Notes: generated by a model from the letters alone, not told the origin. Positions 42,994-54,972 are shown, numbered from the stretch's first letter. The stretch is DNA of 64,000 nucleotides from Mactra quadrangularis (GCA_025267735.1 CM046309.1:52272319-52336318); one strand, 5' to 3'. Program-made: numbers and translations.

Positions 42994-43706
42994 ATTCAAT
43001 TATAGTCACTATATGAAGATATATTCGTGATCAGTAGACTTGAAAACTGCAAACATGAAGTTATCAGAAAATATAGTATGATTAGAGACACAATAAACTG
43101 TTCAAACCATTCTACTTTCTAAATTTAAGTTTGACTAAGTGTCCATTCCAAAGTGATGCACTTTCATAAGAGCACACAATATTCATTTTTTTTTTCTTTG
43201 CAATCCAAAAACAGTGTTACTTTTGATAATAGGGCTTTATATATTATAGAACATATCAGACTATAGCAGTGCTTGAATAAACTTAATTCTAGCTATGACT
43301 ACAATAGACCTAATTCAGAACTCAAATTGGTCAGTTTTTCTGTCCTCTGGCGCAGGTGGTATAAACAGAGTTTATGACACATTATTGCTGATAAGCAAAA
43401 ATATGGCTTAAATCCTATTGTACTTTGTACAGATATTTTCTTTATGACAGTGAAAGTTTGTTTGTGCCACATGGGAAAACCCATATATGTGAGTTTCGGA
43501 TTAGTCTATTTAGAGACTTAAATAAACATAAATGTCTACATACCATGATATATCTGTGTAACAGTACTGTCTACAAGTCATTCATCATCATCATAATGTA
43601 TCATATGTTTTGCATCATCTTCACCAACAACCATTAAAATCCTTATACTAGAACAACATCCTGAAAGTTCAAATAAAACAAAATACTAAATGAAATGATG
43701 CTTTAA

Positions 43707-43810
43707 CAGTCTCCATAAACAGATAATATCATCTTACAGACCTGTATCATGGAATCTCCCAACAGTACACATGGGGTCACATTCAAATGAAGTTTGTGTT
43801 GAACAATTTA
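43707..43810 (+). repeat. Fragment of the CAATCTCCGTAAACAG MITE
   Basis: CAGTCTCCATAAACAGATA, CATGGGGTCACATTCAAATG and AAGTTTGTG follow the order of 15733-15850 but are degraded. Confidence 0.5.
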
Positions 43811-43908
43811 TGAATACTATAATACTGCAAGGGCCAGTTGATCTTGAACTGAACTGTGAGCTTGTCAGATGTACAATGTATACGTACACATATGTTTTAA
43901 ATAATATA

Positions 43909-45002
43909 TAGTTCAACAGTACATATTAACCCAACCTTGTCTTTTATGCAAAAATATATTAAACTCAGTATCTACAATCTTTTTTTACTTTGTTTATAAA
44001 TCGTGCTTTATCGGAAACGTTCAGAAAAATACTAGTGCTGCAACGATTCACCAGAAAGTCGATTCGATGCGATTCGATTATTTTTTTTTCGATTCGATTT
44101 TTTTCGATTCGATTCTTTTATTAATACAATTTACTACAAATATGCATTTATACATATATTTGAGCTTAAAACTAAATAATATTAATTAAATATAATTGTT
44201 ACTAAAATTGGATAACACGAAACTCAAAAATCTGATAATTAATATTTGCTTTATTCAAGTACGAAATGGATTGGGTACGAATGTAAAGGTCGCGAAAATG
44301 TATTATTAATGTAATATCGACTTAAAACGTAAAGACAGCATGGATCATAAATTGTAGAAAGATGCAGTTCTTGGTATACTATTGTACATATTAGTTAAAC
44401 ATGCACTGTACATGCAAAACTATTTAAATTTGAATAAACTAACAACAAAACTTGGCTTGCTCATGCGGAGCCTAAAATCTTCCTGTGTGTCAGAACAGGT
44501 AAAATTCAATCACACCGACCCAATTGGCGGAGGATCGGGGCATATACTATAGAATGTATATTTGGAACAGAGTTTCCAATCATGTTACATAAAATCGTAA
44601 TGGAAATTTAACAGAAATGTAACAAAGTGAAACCCAGTTTCACTGTCAACGTATACTTTGACTTTTAGGCGCGCCTTTGCTTTTATCGTTATAACTTATG
44701 TAGACACTTTTAAAAGTCAGTATCGAATCGAAACTCGCGGGTCCCGAATCGAAATCGAATCGGCACCCTTGCAATCGAGTTTCGATGTATCGAATCGAAT
44801 CGTTGCAGCCCTAAAAAATACATGTACTTAACAATTAATTTTGTTTTCATAAAATAAATCATTTGAAACTATGCCACAATAATGCAGACTTATGGGTTTC
44901 CCCCTAAACAAATATGTCCAAGATAATAAGTACAATACCATGCCACTTTCACAAAATTATTAAAATTAGGCAGTTCAAGGTCAGGTTAATATTGTTGCAC
45001 TA
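43909..45002. mobile_element. TA-flanked MITE, TAGTGCG family, split by a hAT MITE
   Basis: Left TAGTTCAACAGTACATATTA and right AGGTTAATATTGTTGCACTA with GCAGTTCAAGGTCAGG. The middle is interrupted at 44033-44813 by a younger hAT MITE. The same inner sequence (AACAATTAATTTTGTTT, GGAAAC) is found uninterrupted at 59377-59763. Confidence 0.82.
44033..44813. mobile_element. hAT-type MITE (781 bp), nested
   Basis: Ends TAGTGCTGCAACGATTC and GAATCGTTGCAGCCCTA with a perfect 8-bp duplication AAAAATAC (44025-44032, 44814-44821). The subterminal regions are full of GATTCGAT repeats in both orientations. Confidence 0.93.
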
Positions 45003-46873
45003 CACATGGTATTGAACCTTTTATATGGTAGGTATTGTCCTTACCATTTTTTCTTCAATTCAATTTTAAACTAACAGAAAAATTTGGTCTTGATTTCAAG
45101 ATTAAACATTTCACTGACATACTGCTAAGTGACAAGTTTGTAAATAATACTGTTTTCATAAAATAATTTTAATTTTAGAGTCATTAGTTTGCAGCAATTT
45201 ATCAACACTGTTGACTTCCAGTTAAATTGGTGCTTTCCAATTTATCTAAAAATAGGCCCCCTCAGTTGAGAAATTAAGGTTAAAGTCTCGAAAAGTTTAT
45301 ATAACAACCAGATTACATATCATGATTTGAGCTGGAAGTGGGCAGTGTATGCCAATCACTACAACTGTATACAAGAAATGTTATTTGGAAACTACATTAG
45401 AGCCGGATTTAAAAACTTTAATGCAAAAATTACAAACGGACATATTCCATTATAAAGCCAGGTAGAGTTGTGGTTACTGTCTAATTCTGTTCATCACATG
45501 GTATGTTATTGTATGAAGTTTCATAAAGTTCTGACAATAAATGGCTAAGATATAAGCTAAATTGAAAATTTTAACACAATTGTTAATGACACCAGACGAA
45601 CACCCACCCACCCACCCGACCGCCTGCCCTTGTTTTGCCAATCTAATAGCCGGATTTTTCTATGAAAAAAAAATATTTGAGACAGATTTTGCCTGTTTAT
45701 AGCCTTATATGCCAGTTTTAAAGAGCTACATTAAATGTGGTAGTGATGCTATTCTAAAATTATCTAATTCATGGATTAATCCATGTGAAAAATTGTATTT
45801 TCTTTCATGCTTCACAGTACAATGTAGTGTTTGTTGATAAAAAGATACTATAAAATATAATTTCATAGTTAAAAATAATCTCATACAGTGCCATCCAAAA
45901 TTACCCTTACCCTTGTAAAAATCTTGGGGTTTTTTTGAACATTTATATCTTATTTTAGATGTATTAACACATTACATTCAGGATAGTAGCAATAGATTGT
46001 AACATTTGAAAGGGAAAAATGATACTTTACATGACTGTAATTATTTATATGTACATGTATTTAAGGTTAAACGTCAGCCTAACTTTACATTGACGTCGTT
46101 GTAATGAAGGCAATTTTACTTTGAACTGATATTGTGAAAAACTGAGAACGTTCACTTTCCTTTTTTGTTTCATTAAAATGACACAAAAAATGCGTAGATT
46201 TCAAAAATCGCGAAAAGAATTTGACCACCATTCTGCATTAATATGAACATAAACGTATATATTGGTGAACTTTTTTAGAAGTGAATATCCTAAATTTAGT
46301 GATGAAATGTAAATTTTTTACGACTGACGTGATATTTAGATAATCAGAACAAAATGATTGTAGGCAACAACATTTCAGAAACATTTATATAATAATCATT
46401 GACCTTGGACATTCAATATCTCAAATATGTGGGTTTAATGTACTAGCATGCCTGTTTTTAGCGCGAACCGTTGTGACGTCGATGACGTTAAGAAAAAAAC
46501 CGACAACGTCGCTAAGGTTACCAGAAAAACAAACAAGAAGCATGAAGGTATTTGCCTGCTAACTCCTATCATAATCGGTGACCATAATATTTTTTTCGTT
46601 TTCCCTTCGAGTAAGGTACCGACCCACCTTAAAGAAATGTTATCAATTTTTCAAGTATGGGTAAATATTGAAAAATGAATCAAACATTTACTGAATAGTT
46701 AACGGTTATTATGACACTTTATTTCCATCCTCAAATGTTTCATTTTAGAAGATAAAAAACATCTTCTAGAAGAAGAAAAAGAGAATATTGTTTATTTTAG
46801 TGTAAGATTAATATAACTATTATATGCTTTCTAGCGGAATACCAGGACTTATAGGTGAAATAAAAATCAATGT
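45003..46873. other. Mostly noncoding stretch
   Basis: Contains a short (CCCA)n tract at 45600-45618. A 76-codon frame at 46448-46678 with a GACGTCGATGACGTTAAG patch is richer in CG than its surroundings, but no domain is recognisable and I do not call it a gene. Confidence 0.4.
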
Positions 46874-46874
46874 C

Positions 46875-47578
46875 ATAGGCGGATCTAGTTGGAGATCAGG
46901 GAGGTCCGGACCCCCCTAGAATTTCCAAAATGTACCTTTTCATTAGTGTATTATTTTATTGACAGTAAGTCATTTTTAAGTAGCATAAAGCAATTTTTCT
47001 AGCTGCTTAACATAAAGTGAATGGTTATTTATTTTTATTAGGCCATGCCATATCGGAATTTTGTTAAGCGTCCCCATGCGCGTAGGTTTTGGAGTCCTGA
47101 ATCAAAATAAAAAACAACATTGTTGGTAAAGTTTTCTGAAATAATTGCAATGTTCTGGGATTCGATATGAAAATTTAATTCAGGGAAAATTTTGTTCTGC
47201 AACGACATTATTCATCATAAGCAATTTATCATAACCCTGTCATTAATACAAGATATTTTACGTGAAAAAAAACACTAGTCATTTCATATTCAATTTAGAC
47301 AATTGTTTCATATCATGAGGAAGTTATTCCATTGAAAAAATATACATACAATGCATTGTTTTTTTCGTAAAAGTATTTGAATTTTCGTTTTCGATTTGTG
47401 TGTTTTTCTGAATAGGTACCTAGGTTTGTCAAATTTGAGTTGACTGAATTCCAATTTGGCATGGCCTTATTAATATGTTGCATTATTCTGCAAAATGAGC
47501 ATCATGTGGTTGTGGTTCAAAAATTTAGGCCCCTCTAGAAAGTTTTGACACCTCCCTCTAGAAAAAATCCTGGATATT
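46875..47578. mobile_element. GGCGGATCTAG-type element, split by a nested MITE
   Basis: Left ATAGGCGGATCTAGTTGGAG with GTCCGGACCCCCCTAGA; right TTAGGCCCCTCTAGAAAG ... AATCCTGGAT. Related copies at 48939-49220 (other orientation) and 50581-50806. Interrupted at 47041-47466. Confidence 0.7.
47041..47466. mobile_element. Nested MITE, GGCCATGCC ends (426 bp)
   Basis: GGCCATGCCATATCGGAATT on the left and AATTCCAATTTGGCATGGCC on the right, flanked by TTATTA on both sides (47035-47040, 47467-47472). The uninterrupted host sequence can be seen at 50581-50806. Confidence 0.85.
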
Positions 47579-47663
47579 CTACCGTTTTGAAATGATAAAC
47601 AAAAATTGTTGTTTTGTCTGTTGAGGTGCACCGTTCTGAAGGCATATCAGACTGGAACAATAA

Positions 47664-47923
47664 ATAACGCCAGTTTGAAGTGGGTAGGTCACTCATAAAA
47701 ATATTGCATCCTTAGCTCACTCAGGAAATGAAAAATCAATCTTCAAACAAAATAAACCAATTTACTTTATTTATTTCACAAGTTAGCTAAGGATGCAAAA
47801 TTGGCATAGCTGCAAGTGAAAATACAATATCCTCAGCTCACGAGTAAAATGAAAAATCGATTCTAGGCCTTACACCAAAATAAACTAATTTTCTGTTCAT
47901 TATATGCTTCAAACTGGTGTTAT
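47664..47923. mobile_element. MITE with ATAACGCCAGTTTGAAG ends (260 bp)
   Basis: ATAACGCCAGTTTGAAG and CTTCAAACTGGTGTTAT form 17-bp inverted ends with one mismatch. The inside has repeated CTTAGCTCAC and AAATGAAAAATC(A/G)AT motifs. Confidence 0.75.
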
Positions 47924-48271
47924 CTATTATAATTTACCTCCCCTCAATAGCACCTATGAAAAAAGAGGTCCATCAAAGCGCATCTAAACAGAGAAAAAAC
48001 CAGATTTATTTGCATTTTTTTCATAACAGTGTTAAATATTAATTTTCATTTCACTAATAAATCCCCGCATTACACTGGTAAGCATATAATAAATGAAATC
48101 ATGTTAATTACGGTAAAATATACCTTACAAGTCAATACACAGAAATAAGCATGATAGATACGGGATAACCGTCAACATGGCTCTTTTCACAAAGATTCTT
48201 TACAAAATTTATGTTAGTGCGCACAACTCATTTACATGCACATGTTTCACATATGTACATTATATTAAAGT

Positions 48272-48678
48272 CAGGGCTCGAATTTAACCAAAAAAAGACT
48301 TGCTTTTTTTGAGAGTTGATTTTATTTCAACTCGCAAAATGAAGAAAATCTCACATTTTGTTCTCCAAATTTTAATGGCATACAAAGTAATAATTCATAT
48401 ATGCAATATAAAAACAACTTTCTACTAAATTGACTACAGATAGAACAAGGGTGTTATTTTGCGATAGACAAAGAATATCGAACATGTTTATACCGAGAAT
48501 CTTTAACTAATGCTATCGATCTATTTGACTGTTTCAATGCTGATTTGAGCCTCATTAGTTTGGATAGAAATATTTTAGCAGCAATTCAACTCCTAAAAAT
48601 TTGCGAGTAAAAGTAAAAGATACTCGCAATTTTCAAAATCCACTCACATTTTGCAAGTAAGCTTAAATTCGAGCCCTG
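48272..48678. mobile_element. hAT-type MITE, CAGGGCTCGAATTTAA family (407 bp)
   Basis: Perfect ends CAGGGCTCGAATTTAA / TTAAATTCGAGCCCTG and a perfect 8-bp duplication ATTAAAGT (48264-48271, 48679-48686). Reverse orientation relative to 17521-17941. Confidence 0.93.
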
Positions 48679-48938
48679 ATTAAAGTTTTCCTTGAAGAGT
48701 ATCTGTTTCTTTTTATTGTTTAATCATATCAACCATGTAGACCTAAATCGAATCAATTATAGTAATAATTGCCCTAAAATTCCCTAATTCTAAAAAAAAA
48801 AATATTCTGTTTTATACTACTGCTTTATATGGTTGTAACAATAAGGAACTTAGAAAACTCAAAAAATTACAGTCAGTACTTTTTTGTTTGGCAATTATTA
48901 GTAGGGATATGAAGATCAACTATTTGTATTTATTTACC

Positions 48939-49220
48939 AAGGACAGATCCGGGATTTTTTTCTAGGGGAGGGGTCAAAACGTTCGAATCACAAATACATT
49001 ATACATTGTTTGCAGAATAATGCAACAGATTAAAAATAAAAACTACATATCCATTATATCTATGTTTAACACAAAGGTGAGCAAAGCGAGCACGAAAAAA
49101 AGCCTTTTGCTTCTTTAAAAAATGCTTATATTTAAAAAGAACACTCACGGACAGGTGCATTTTGGAAATTTCAGGGGGAGGCGTCCAGACAACCCCCCCC
49201 CCTGCTGGAACCGTCTATGT
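48939..49220. mobile_element. GGCGGATCTAG-type element, inverted copy
   Basis: GGACAGATCCGGGATTTTTT, then TTTGCAGAATAATGCAACA, and the right part CAGGGGGAGGCGTCCAGAC, C-run, GGAACCGTCTATG. These mirror 46875 and 50581. Confidence 0.6.
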
Positions 49221-49735
49221 TTACTAACACTTATCCTTACAAATTTTGTCTAAGCTGTGGTCATTTGAATGCATGAACAATAAATAATTTTATTTTTGAG
49301 ATTATGAATGAGTTTATGATAGAGTTATAGACATAAACCCTTAAATTCACACAGTTTTAAAACAAAAAAACTCTAATCAATATTATCAGAAAAAATCTTA
49401 TATTTTTTACTTGGAAGACACAATATGTCATGAGATTTCTAGTACAAAAATTGAGTTGTTAATAACGGCCATATCATTTTTATTCTTTTATCAATCATGT
49501 ATAGAAACAAATGCAGCATCCATGTTGTTTTGTTATCATCATTTTATTTATAGGAGTTTTTACACTTAAAAATGGTTATCACCAATCTTAAAATTTTGCA
49601 TTTAAGAGTTCACATAAGTATTTCTGTAAAACTCATCAAAAAATAAGTTTCTAGTTCTGACTGGAATATATACATTGCAATAAAGAATCTTAATGAAAAA
49701 GCCACCAGAATTAAACACAAAATAATGGTTCATAC

Positions 49736-49827
49736 CTGAAAGCACACATGTAGAGATTTCCTCATTTAAATTGTAACTGACATACATCAGTAGCACATCA
49801 ATATAATTATGTTCCATTGTAACCATA
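49736..49827 (-). CDS. Candidate host exon, gene not recognised
   Basis: Minus strand: acceptor TCTTGTATAG|T, then an open frame with MVTMEHNYIDVLLMYVSYNL followed by NEEISTCVLS, ending at TTTCAG|GTATGAA. Both splice sites are good, and the peptide has protein-like composition, but I see no known domain. A larger alternative starts after TGTATTTTAG upstream; that frame meets a stop. Confidence 0.42.
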
Positions 49828-50336
49828 CTATACAAGACATCATAGCAATGGTATCATAAATTTGGTGTAAACTTGTTGAGCCTTTCATTGTAGTACCTAA
49901 AATACAATGATATTCATGTATATTACACCTTACTAGTATAACGTCCTCTATATTTAATGAGACATCATCCAATCCATAAATCGCATATTGACCGGCTAGC
50001 CAGTCCATAATCTTTATATTGACCGTTCATGACGTCATCCAGTCTTATTTTAAGTGATGTTCATGTTGTGTTAATTACATCCACCAAACAGATTAAATGG
50101 CTAAGTTGATTAACAAAAAAGAAATATAACAAGAATTAAGAGCATGTTATCTTGTTACGTTGCGAGAAAATGAAAGTCAGACTGGGGTTTTAGATATTTG
50201 ACGTACTGAAGAATAAAATAATTATTTGAAAACACATTATTATACTCGTAGTAAAATGTCAGCAACATGAGTGGTGAAAGGATTTAAATTCGGTATAATA
50301 TAACAAATAACACATGGTCATGAGTGCAATATGCAA

Positions 50337-50438
50337 GTTTACGGACTGGTTGGTCAGACCTCGGAAGCTATATGGCCCGAAGCTGTGCTTTGGGCCATAT
50401 ACCGGTACCTTCCTTAGTCTAACCAACCAGTCCGTAAA
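50337..50438. repeat. 102-bp foldback palindrome
   Basis: TTTACGGACTGGTTGGTCAG ... CTATATGGCCCGAAGC pairs with GCTTTGGGCCATATA ... AACCAACCAGTCCGTAAA. The arms are 46-52 bp with a few mismatches and a small asymmetric bulge around ACCGGTACC. Confidence 0.88.
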
Positions 50439-50453
50439 ATTGTTTCAAGAGTT

Positions 50454-50511
50454 TAGTAGGATTCTCAATACTAGCTTAGATCCAGGATTGAGAACCCAAC
50501 CAGACTCTGGG
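50454..50511. repeat. Foldback palindrome related to 27810-27869
   Basis: AGTTTAGTAGGATTCTCAAT ... ATTGAGAACCCAACCAGACT shares its arms with the palindrome at 27810; lies only 15 bp from the previous foldback. Confidence 0.75.
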
Positions 50512-50580
50512 AAAGAAAATGTGTAACAAAAATAAAGAGTGACTGGTCTATATGATTGTATATTTATACATGTATGTCTA

Positions 50581-50806
50581 TGGCAAAGGCGGATCTAGCA
50601 GGGGGAGTCAGGGAATAAGTCATTTTTAAGTGTAGCTTTAAGCTATTTTTCTTGGTGCTTAACATATAATTAATAGTTATGTAGTTTTTATTATTAATAT
50701 GTTGCATTATTCTTCAAAATGTGTATAATGGGGTTCGAAAGTTTGGACCCCCCCCCCCCCACTCCAAAGAAAGTTCAGACCCTCCTAGAAAAAAATCTAG
50801 CTTACC
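50581..50806. mobile_element. GGCGGATCTAG-type element, uninterrupted copy
   Basis: ATGGCAAAGGCGGATCTAGC, AAGTCATTTTTAAGTGTAGC, TATGTTGCATTATTCTTCAA and a C-run near 50746-50760 follow the outer parts of 46875-47578, without the nested MITE. Confidence 0.68.
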
Positions 50807-51117
50807 AATTATGATACTGACCAAGTTAATTTAAATGGTAACAAAAATGTTATATGGAGACCTTAATGCAATTATTAATGACACCGGACACCTGCCTGAC
50901 TGCATGCCCATGTTTCACCAAACTATTAGACTAATTTTTTTGTTAAAAAATCCAGCTAAAAATTATTTGCTAAACAATATTGCAGCAACAATTAAAATAA
51001 CACTGATAACATTTCACAAATTTTAACAATCAGAGGTACATCTCTTTGTGACAAAATATATATTTATACACTATAATACTGCAGCCAGAAACTGATAGTT
51101 TTCTTAAACTCATACCT

Positions 51118-51165
51118 CAAGACCAGCCTCCCATCTTTCAATAGTTATGAAGAAGATTCACAAAT
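51118..51165 (-). other. Weak candidate exon
   Basis: The minus strand reads IERWEAGLE before GAG|GTATGAG, a good donor; the acceptor is not clear. Kept only because similar segments lie on the same strand nearby. Confidence 0.2.
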
Positions 51166-51274
51166 GACACAAGTGGCTGGTCATGAGATAACATATTTTG
51201 TCATTTAACAATTCTTAATCAAACACTTCAATTGAGTTTTATGATTGATAATTTTGTAAGTTTTATCTAATAAG

Positions 51275-52119
51275 TATGGTGGAAGATTTATGCCATGTTG
51301 CATTTTTGTCCTGCGGGACACCACACGAAAACACAAAAGTACGACAAAATGGTCTTTTTGTCGTATCATGGTCCCGCGGGCACCGTGCAAAAACACAGTC
51401 ACATGACATTTTAATCATTTGTCATGCTTTTGCCTGAGGAAGAGCAAAGCAAAAACATGTTTATACGACAAAACTTTTAAGTATGACACATTTTCGTGTT
51501 GTGTTTTTGCCTTAATTTTGTCGCATCTTTGTGTTTTCATCTCACAACCCACAGGAGGATGATATGACAAGCAGACATTTGTCCTATGATTGTTTTTTTT
51601 GTGTGGGGCCTGGCGCTACAAACATGCAACAGATCTACTCTGTCGTAAAATTGTGTTTTTGCTCTTTCACCTTCGCTCACACATGTGTACATCTTCAATA
51701 GTCTTCTGGGCATGTGTAAGTGGAAGGCAAAAGAGAAAAAATACAATCATGAGACAGATGAATCGGTCCTATCTTTGTACCCCAAGGAGCCACAGGAAAA
51801 CACAATCGTGCGACAAACGTATTTTTGTTGTATCTTCGTCCCATGGGTTGTGAGACAAAAACACAAATATACGACAAAATTAAGGCAAATACACAACATG
51901 AAAGTGTCATACTTTTGTAAAAAATTTGTCGCAAAAATACATTTTTTGCATTGAGCTTGCTCAGGGGAAAACATGACAAATTATTAAAATGTCACATGAT
52001 TGTGTTTTTGCATGGCGCCTAACAAGACAATGATACGACAAAAATACCATTAATTATACTTGTTTTCGTGTGGGGCCGTGTGAGACAACAATGCAACATG
52101 GCATAAATCAGCCACCATA
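51275..52119. mobile_element. TIR element with alternating inverted subrepeats, copy 2 (845 bp)
   Basis: TATGGTGGAAGATTTATGCC on the left and GGCATAAATCAGCCACCATA on the right. The interior has the same GACAAAA...AACACAA and TTGTGTTTT...TTTTGTC units as 37383-38091. Flanks show no clear duplication. Several 60-90 codon frames on both strands arise from the subrepeats and are not genes. Confidence 0.83.
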
Positions 52120-52196
52120 AAGGAGTGAACAGATATTACTACATAAAAACAGCATTGACTTGGCAAAAAAACTAAAAGTAAATGCAAAGATCTTAC

Positions 52197-52332
52197 CATG
52201 TTTTCTTCTCTGTAATTGTGCTAGTACAAACAAACTGGCCTTCCAATTCCTTTCTTCAAGTCATTTTGTGAATAGATTACATTCCGTCAAAAGATTGTAC
52301 ATTGCTTGATATGTCATCATACTGTTGACATC
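52197..52332 (-). pseudogene. Candidate host exon with an in-frame TGA
   Basis: Minus strand: ATTTTCAG|GATGTC and AACATG|GTAAGA are excellent splice sites. One frame spans the whole 136 bp apart from one TGA: DVNSMMTYQAMYNLLTECNL before it and EERNWKASLFVLAQLQRRKH after it. The composition is helical and protein-like (perhaps a helical-repeat protein); I cannot name it. The stop may mean a decayed exon, a selenocysteine codon (unlikely), or a sequence error. Confidence 0.42.
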
Positions 52333-52392
52333 CTGAAAATAGCAAATATTTTTATAACAAGTCTCATAGAATTCTTCATTCTTCATCTGATT

Positions 52393-54334
52393 CACTGTCT
52401 AGATCGTGAAACGGTTGCGATTTTCCGTGTCACGGTGTAGCCACACCAAGATGGCGGAAAAACAACCATCCAGAAGGTACGTGTCGATTTTTGCATGATA
52501 GTTTGAGAAATATTCGGGCCCAAACGCGTTATAAAGTTTCATTTGATCCGTAAATATATAAACTAAAGGGCAAGTGTACTCACCTGACAAGTCACAAAGG
52601 ATTTATGTGAATTAAAGCCACCAAAGTTGACGAATGACCGTCAGTCAAATTTGAACCGAGAGAAGTGTATGACTTTTGATAAAATCGCCGTTAGTACGGC
52701 ACTTACCGTGTTATAAATACGTTTGTGGGATAGTGTATATGCATGCAATTATACCTTAAAATTGTACAAGTTCTAATTTATTTTGTTTCGTCAAAACATG
52801 CCTACTTTCGGTTTTGTCAAAGCAACGGTTGAGATATTAGCTCCGGTGAAGATTTTCCGTAAGAAATGACTCGGTGTTGCCATAAAAAGTGGACACGGTG
52901 TATACATTTGCGTGAAAGTGAACACGGTTCAGACACTCATCCAAAGGCTAAACGCAACCATATCATTTGAAGTAAATCACATTGGCATTATCCTTCGTAT
53001 TTTGCTATACAGAAAAGCCCAATGTTTTCAATACGTAAATCTTTGCAGGAACAACGCCTAATTATAAATCAGTTAATATTATTTTATTCCCACTATTCCA
53101 GATCGTCACCTTTCGTATTGATACTTAAACACGAAACAGATACTTATAAAAGCCCTTTTGTGATAAGACTAAATTTATATATTTCATAATTTTGTTCTCC
53201 CCAGTGTCAAAATGGAAAAAGTCTATAAATGCTACTACTGTCAGTTTTCGAAATCTGATCTCCTAGCATGCATTCATCATTCATTTAGAAACGCATGCCA
53301 AATTGCAGATAAAATGACGGATGAGATGGTTTAAAAAGTATCAACCGGCCGATAAGGCCTTCTGACGATAGACTACAGACTAACACCAAATTTAGAACTG
53401 CAAACTGGGGAATATTTCAAAGTGAATCAACACATATGTACATCCTTTCTAGAAAATAAGAAGTGTCCTTATGTAAAAGAGGTAGAAAATATACAAGAAT
53501 CTAAACAAGATATTTCTGTTGATACTGATTTAATTACTTCCCAGTCCAGATTTGAAAAACGTACAAAACGTCAGCACCAATAAGAGCACTCGGCACTGTA
53601 ACTTTAGCAGGACTCTCTCAGCAAACGTTAATTCCATGTTCGAGGAACTTGATGAACAGTTAGAAGATTTAAATTTGTTTACGATTTGACCAAACCCGTA
53701 TCTGTGTTTTAACAAATACTGTTACGTTTTGCCTTGTCTACATTTCGACAGTATTGCAAATGGTCTGGTCGCATTTCAAACATTTGAATGAGTGTCCTAC
53801 CCGTGTTCTATTTAACGCAAATGTATACACCGTATCCACTTTTTATGGCAACACCGAGTCATTTCTTACGGAAAATCTTCTCCGGGGCTAATATCTCAAC
53901 CGTTGCTTAGACAAAACCGAAAGTAGGCATGTTTTGATATAACAAAATAAATTAGAACTTGTACAATTTTTAAGTATAGTTTCATGCATACACATAATCT
54001 CACAATCGTATTTACAACACGTTAAGTGCCGTACTTACGGCGATTTTATCAAAAGTAATACACTCTCTCGGTTCAAATTTGTCACACGGTCATACGTCAA
54101 CTTTAGTGGCTTTAACTCACATAAATCCTTTGTGACATGTCAGATGAGTACACCCGCCCTTCAGTTTATATATTTACGGATCAAATGAAACTTTATAACG
54201 CGTTTGGGCCCGAATATTTCTCAAACTATCATGCAAAAAACGACACGTACCTTTTGGATGGTTGTTTTTCCGCCATCTTGGTGTGGCTACACCGTGACAC
54301 GGAAAATCGCAACCGTTTCACGATCTAGACAGTG
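52393..54334. mobile_element. Long-TIR DNA transposon remnant with 5-bp duplication (1942 bp)
   Basis: The arms 52393-52945 and 53783-54334 are about 550-bp inverted repeats starting CACTGTCTAGATCGTGAAAC. TGATT flanks both ends (52388-52392, 54335-54339). CACTG termini plus a 5-bp duplication resemble Transib/RAG-type elements, but the sequence beyond the first bases was not matched to a heptamer/nonamer, so the class is open. The matching 63-codon frames in both arms follow from arm identity. Confidence 0.85.
53212..53690 (+). pseudogene. Decayed coding segment between the long TIRs, zinc-finger-like start
   Basis: A frame starting at 53212 reads MEKVYKCYYCQFSKSDLL with CxxC and later H/C residues, and stops after about 40 codons. 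Downstream fragments in other frames, CPYVKEVENIQESKQDISV and NSMFEELDEQLEDLNLFTI, look protein-coding. Together this suggests a short, broken protein gene belonging to the transposon. I do not recognise a transposase catalytic core. Confidence 0.4.
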
Positions 54335-54801
54335 TGATTGCAAAAAATATTCTATTTTTCTGTACAAGGATTTTGCTACATGTGTATTACATATGTACAT
54401 TACAAGGGTCGTCCCTAAGTTCGTAGACACCTGCTTTAATACGAGTATTTCGCATTAGAATTAATTGAAACTTGCTTAAATCACTGACCAATGTTCTATG
54501 ATCCATGATACAAAATTTCAAAACCCTCAATTCTTAAACAATGAAACGGCACAGGTTTATGTAAAGGGGATTACAGGTGTGCCGAGCACGCCATGACACT
54601 AGGTTGTGAATTTACTAACTAAAATGCGAAGAAATGATTTTGCTGCTCTAACACGCACCTCTTTATTATCACTGGAAAGTATAATAACAATGACACTTAG
54701 ATATGGTCATCCCTATGTTAATTCTTAAATAAGAATACTGGTACTTCATATGGCCAAGGTATACTAAGTTTGAAGTCATCACTAGTAACTTGAAGTATTA
54801 T

Positions 54802-54972
54802 ACAGTAATTTCATATGTGATTTGGGAACAGTCAAACTGTTAGCCAGATGAGGAGGGAATAGTGTTTTAACTGTTTCGCAAGGCCAGGGGCCAAGGGAAA
54901 CAGTTAAAACGCTATTCCTGACACCGAGGGACAACAGCTTGACTGTTCCAAAATCACACATGAAATAACTGT
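54802..54972. repeat. 171-bp foldback palindrome
   Basis: ACAGTAATTTCATATGTGAT ... GGGAACAGTCAA ... TAGTGTTTTAACTGTTT on the left is mirrored on the right, ending ATGAAATAACTGT. The arms are about 78 bp; a small unpaired centre contains GCAAGGCCAGGGGCC. Confidence 0.87.

Noticed and set aside
46448..46678. 76-codon frame with a CG-richer start
   Set aside because: No domain, no splice or promoter context, and basic low-complexity composition; could be revisited with transcripts.
52197..52332. Selenocysteine reading of the in-frame TGA
   Set aside because: No SECIS-like structure can be tied to it and the protein is unknown; decay or error is simpler.
52399..54328. Two near-identical 63-codon frames in opposite orientation
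   Set aside because: They lie in the two arms of the long TIR and are similar because the arms are; no evidence of selection on protein.
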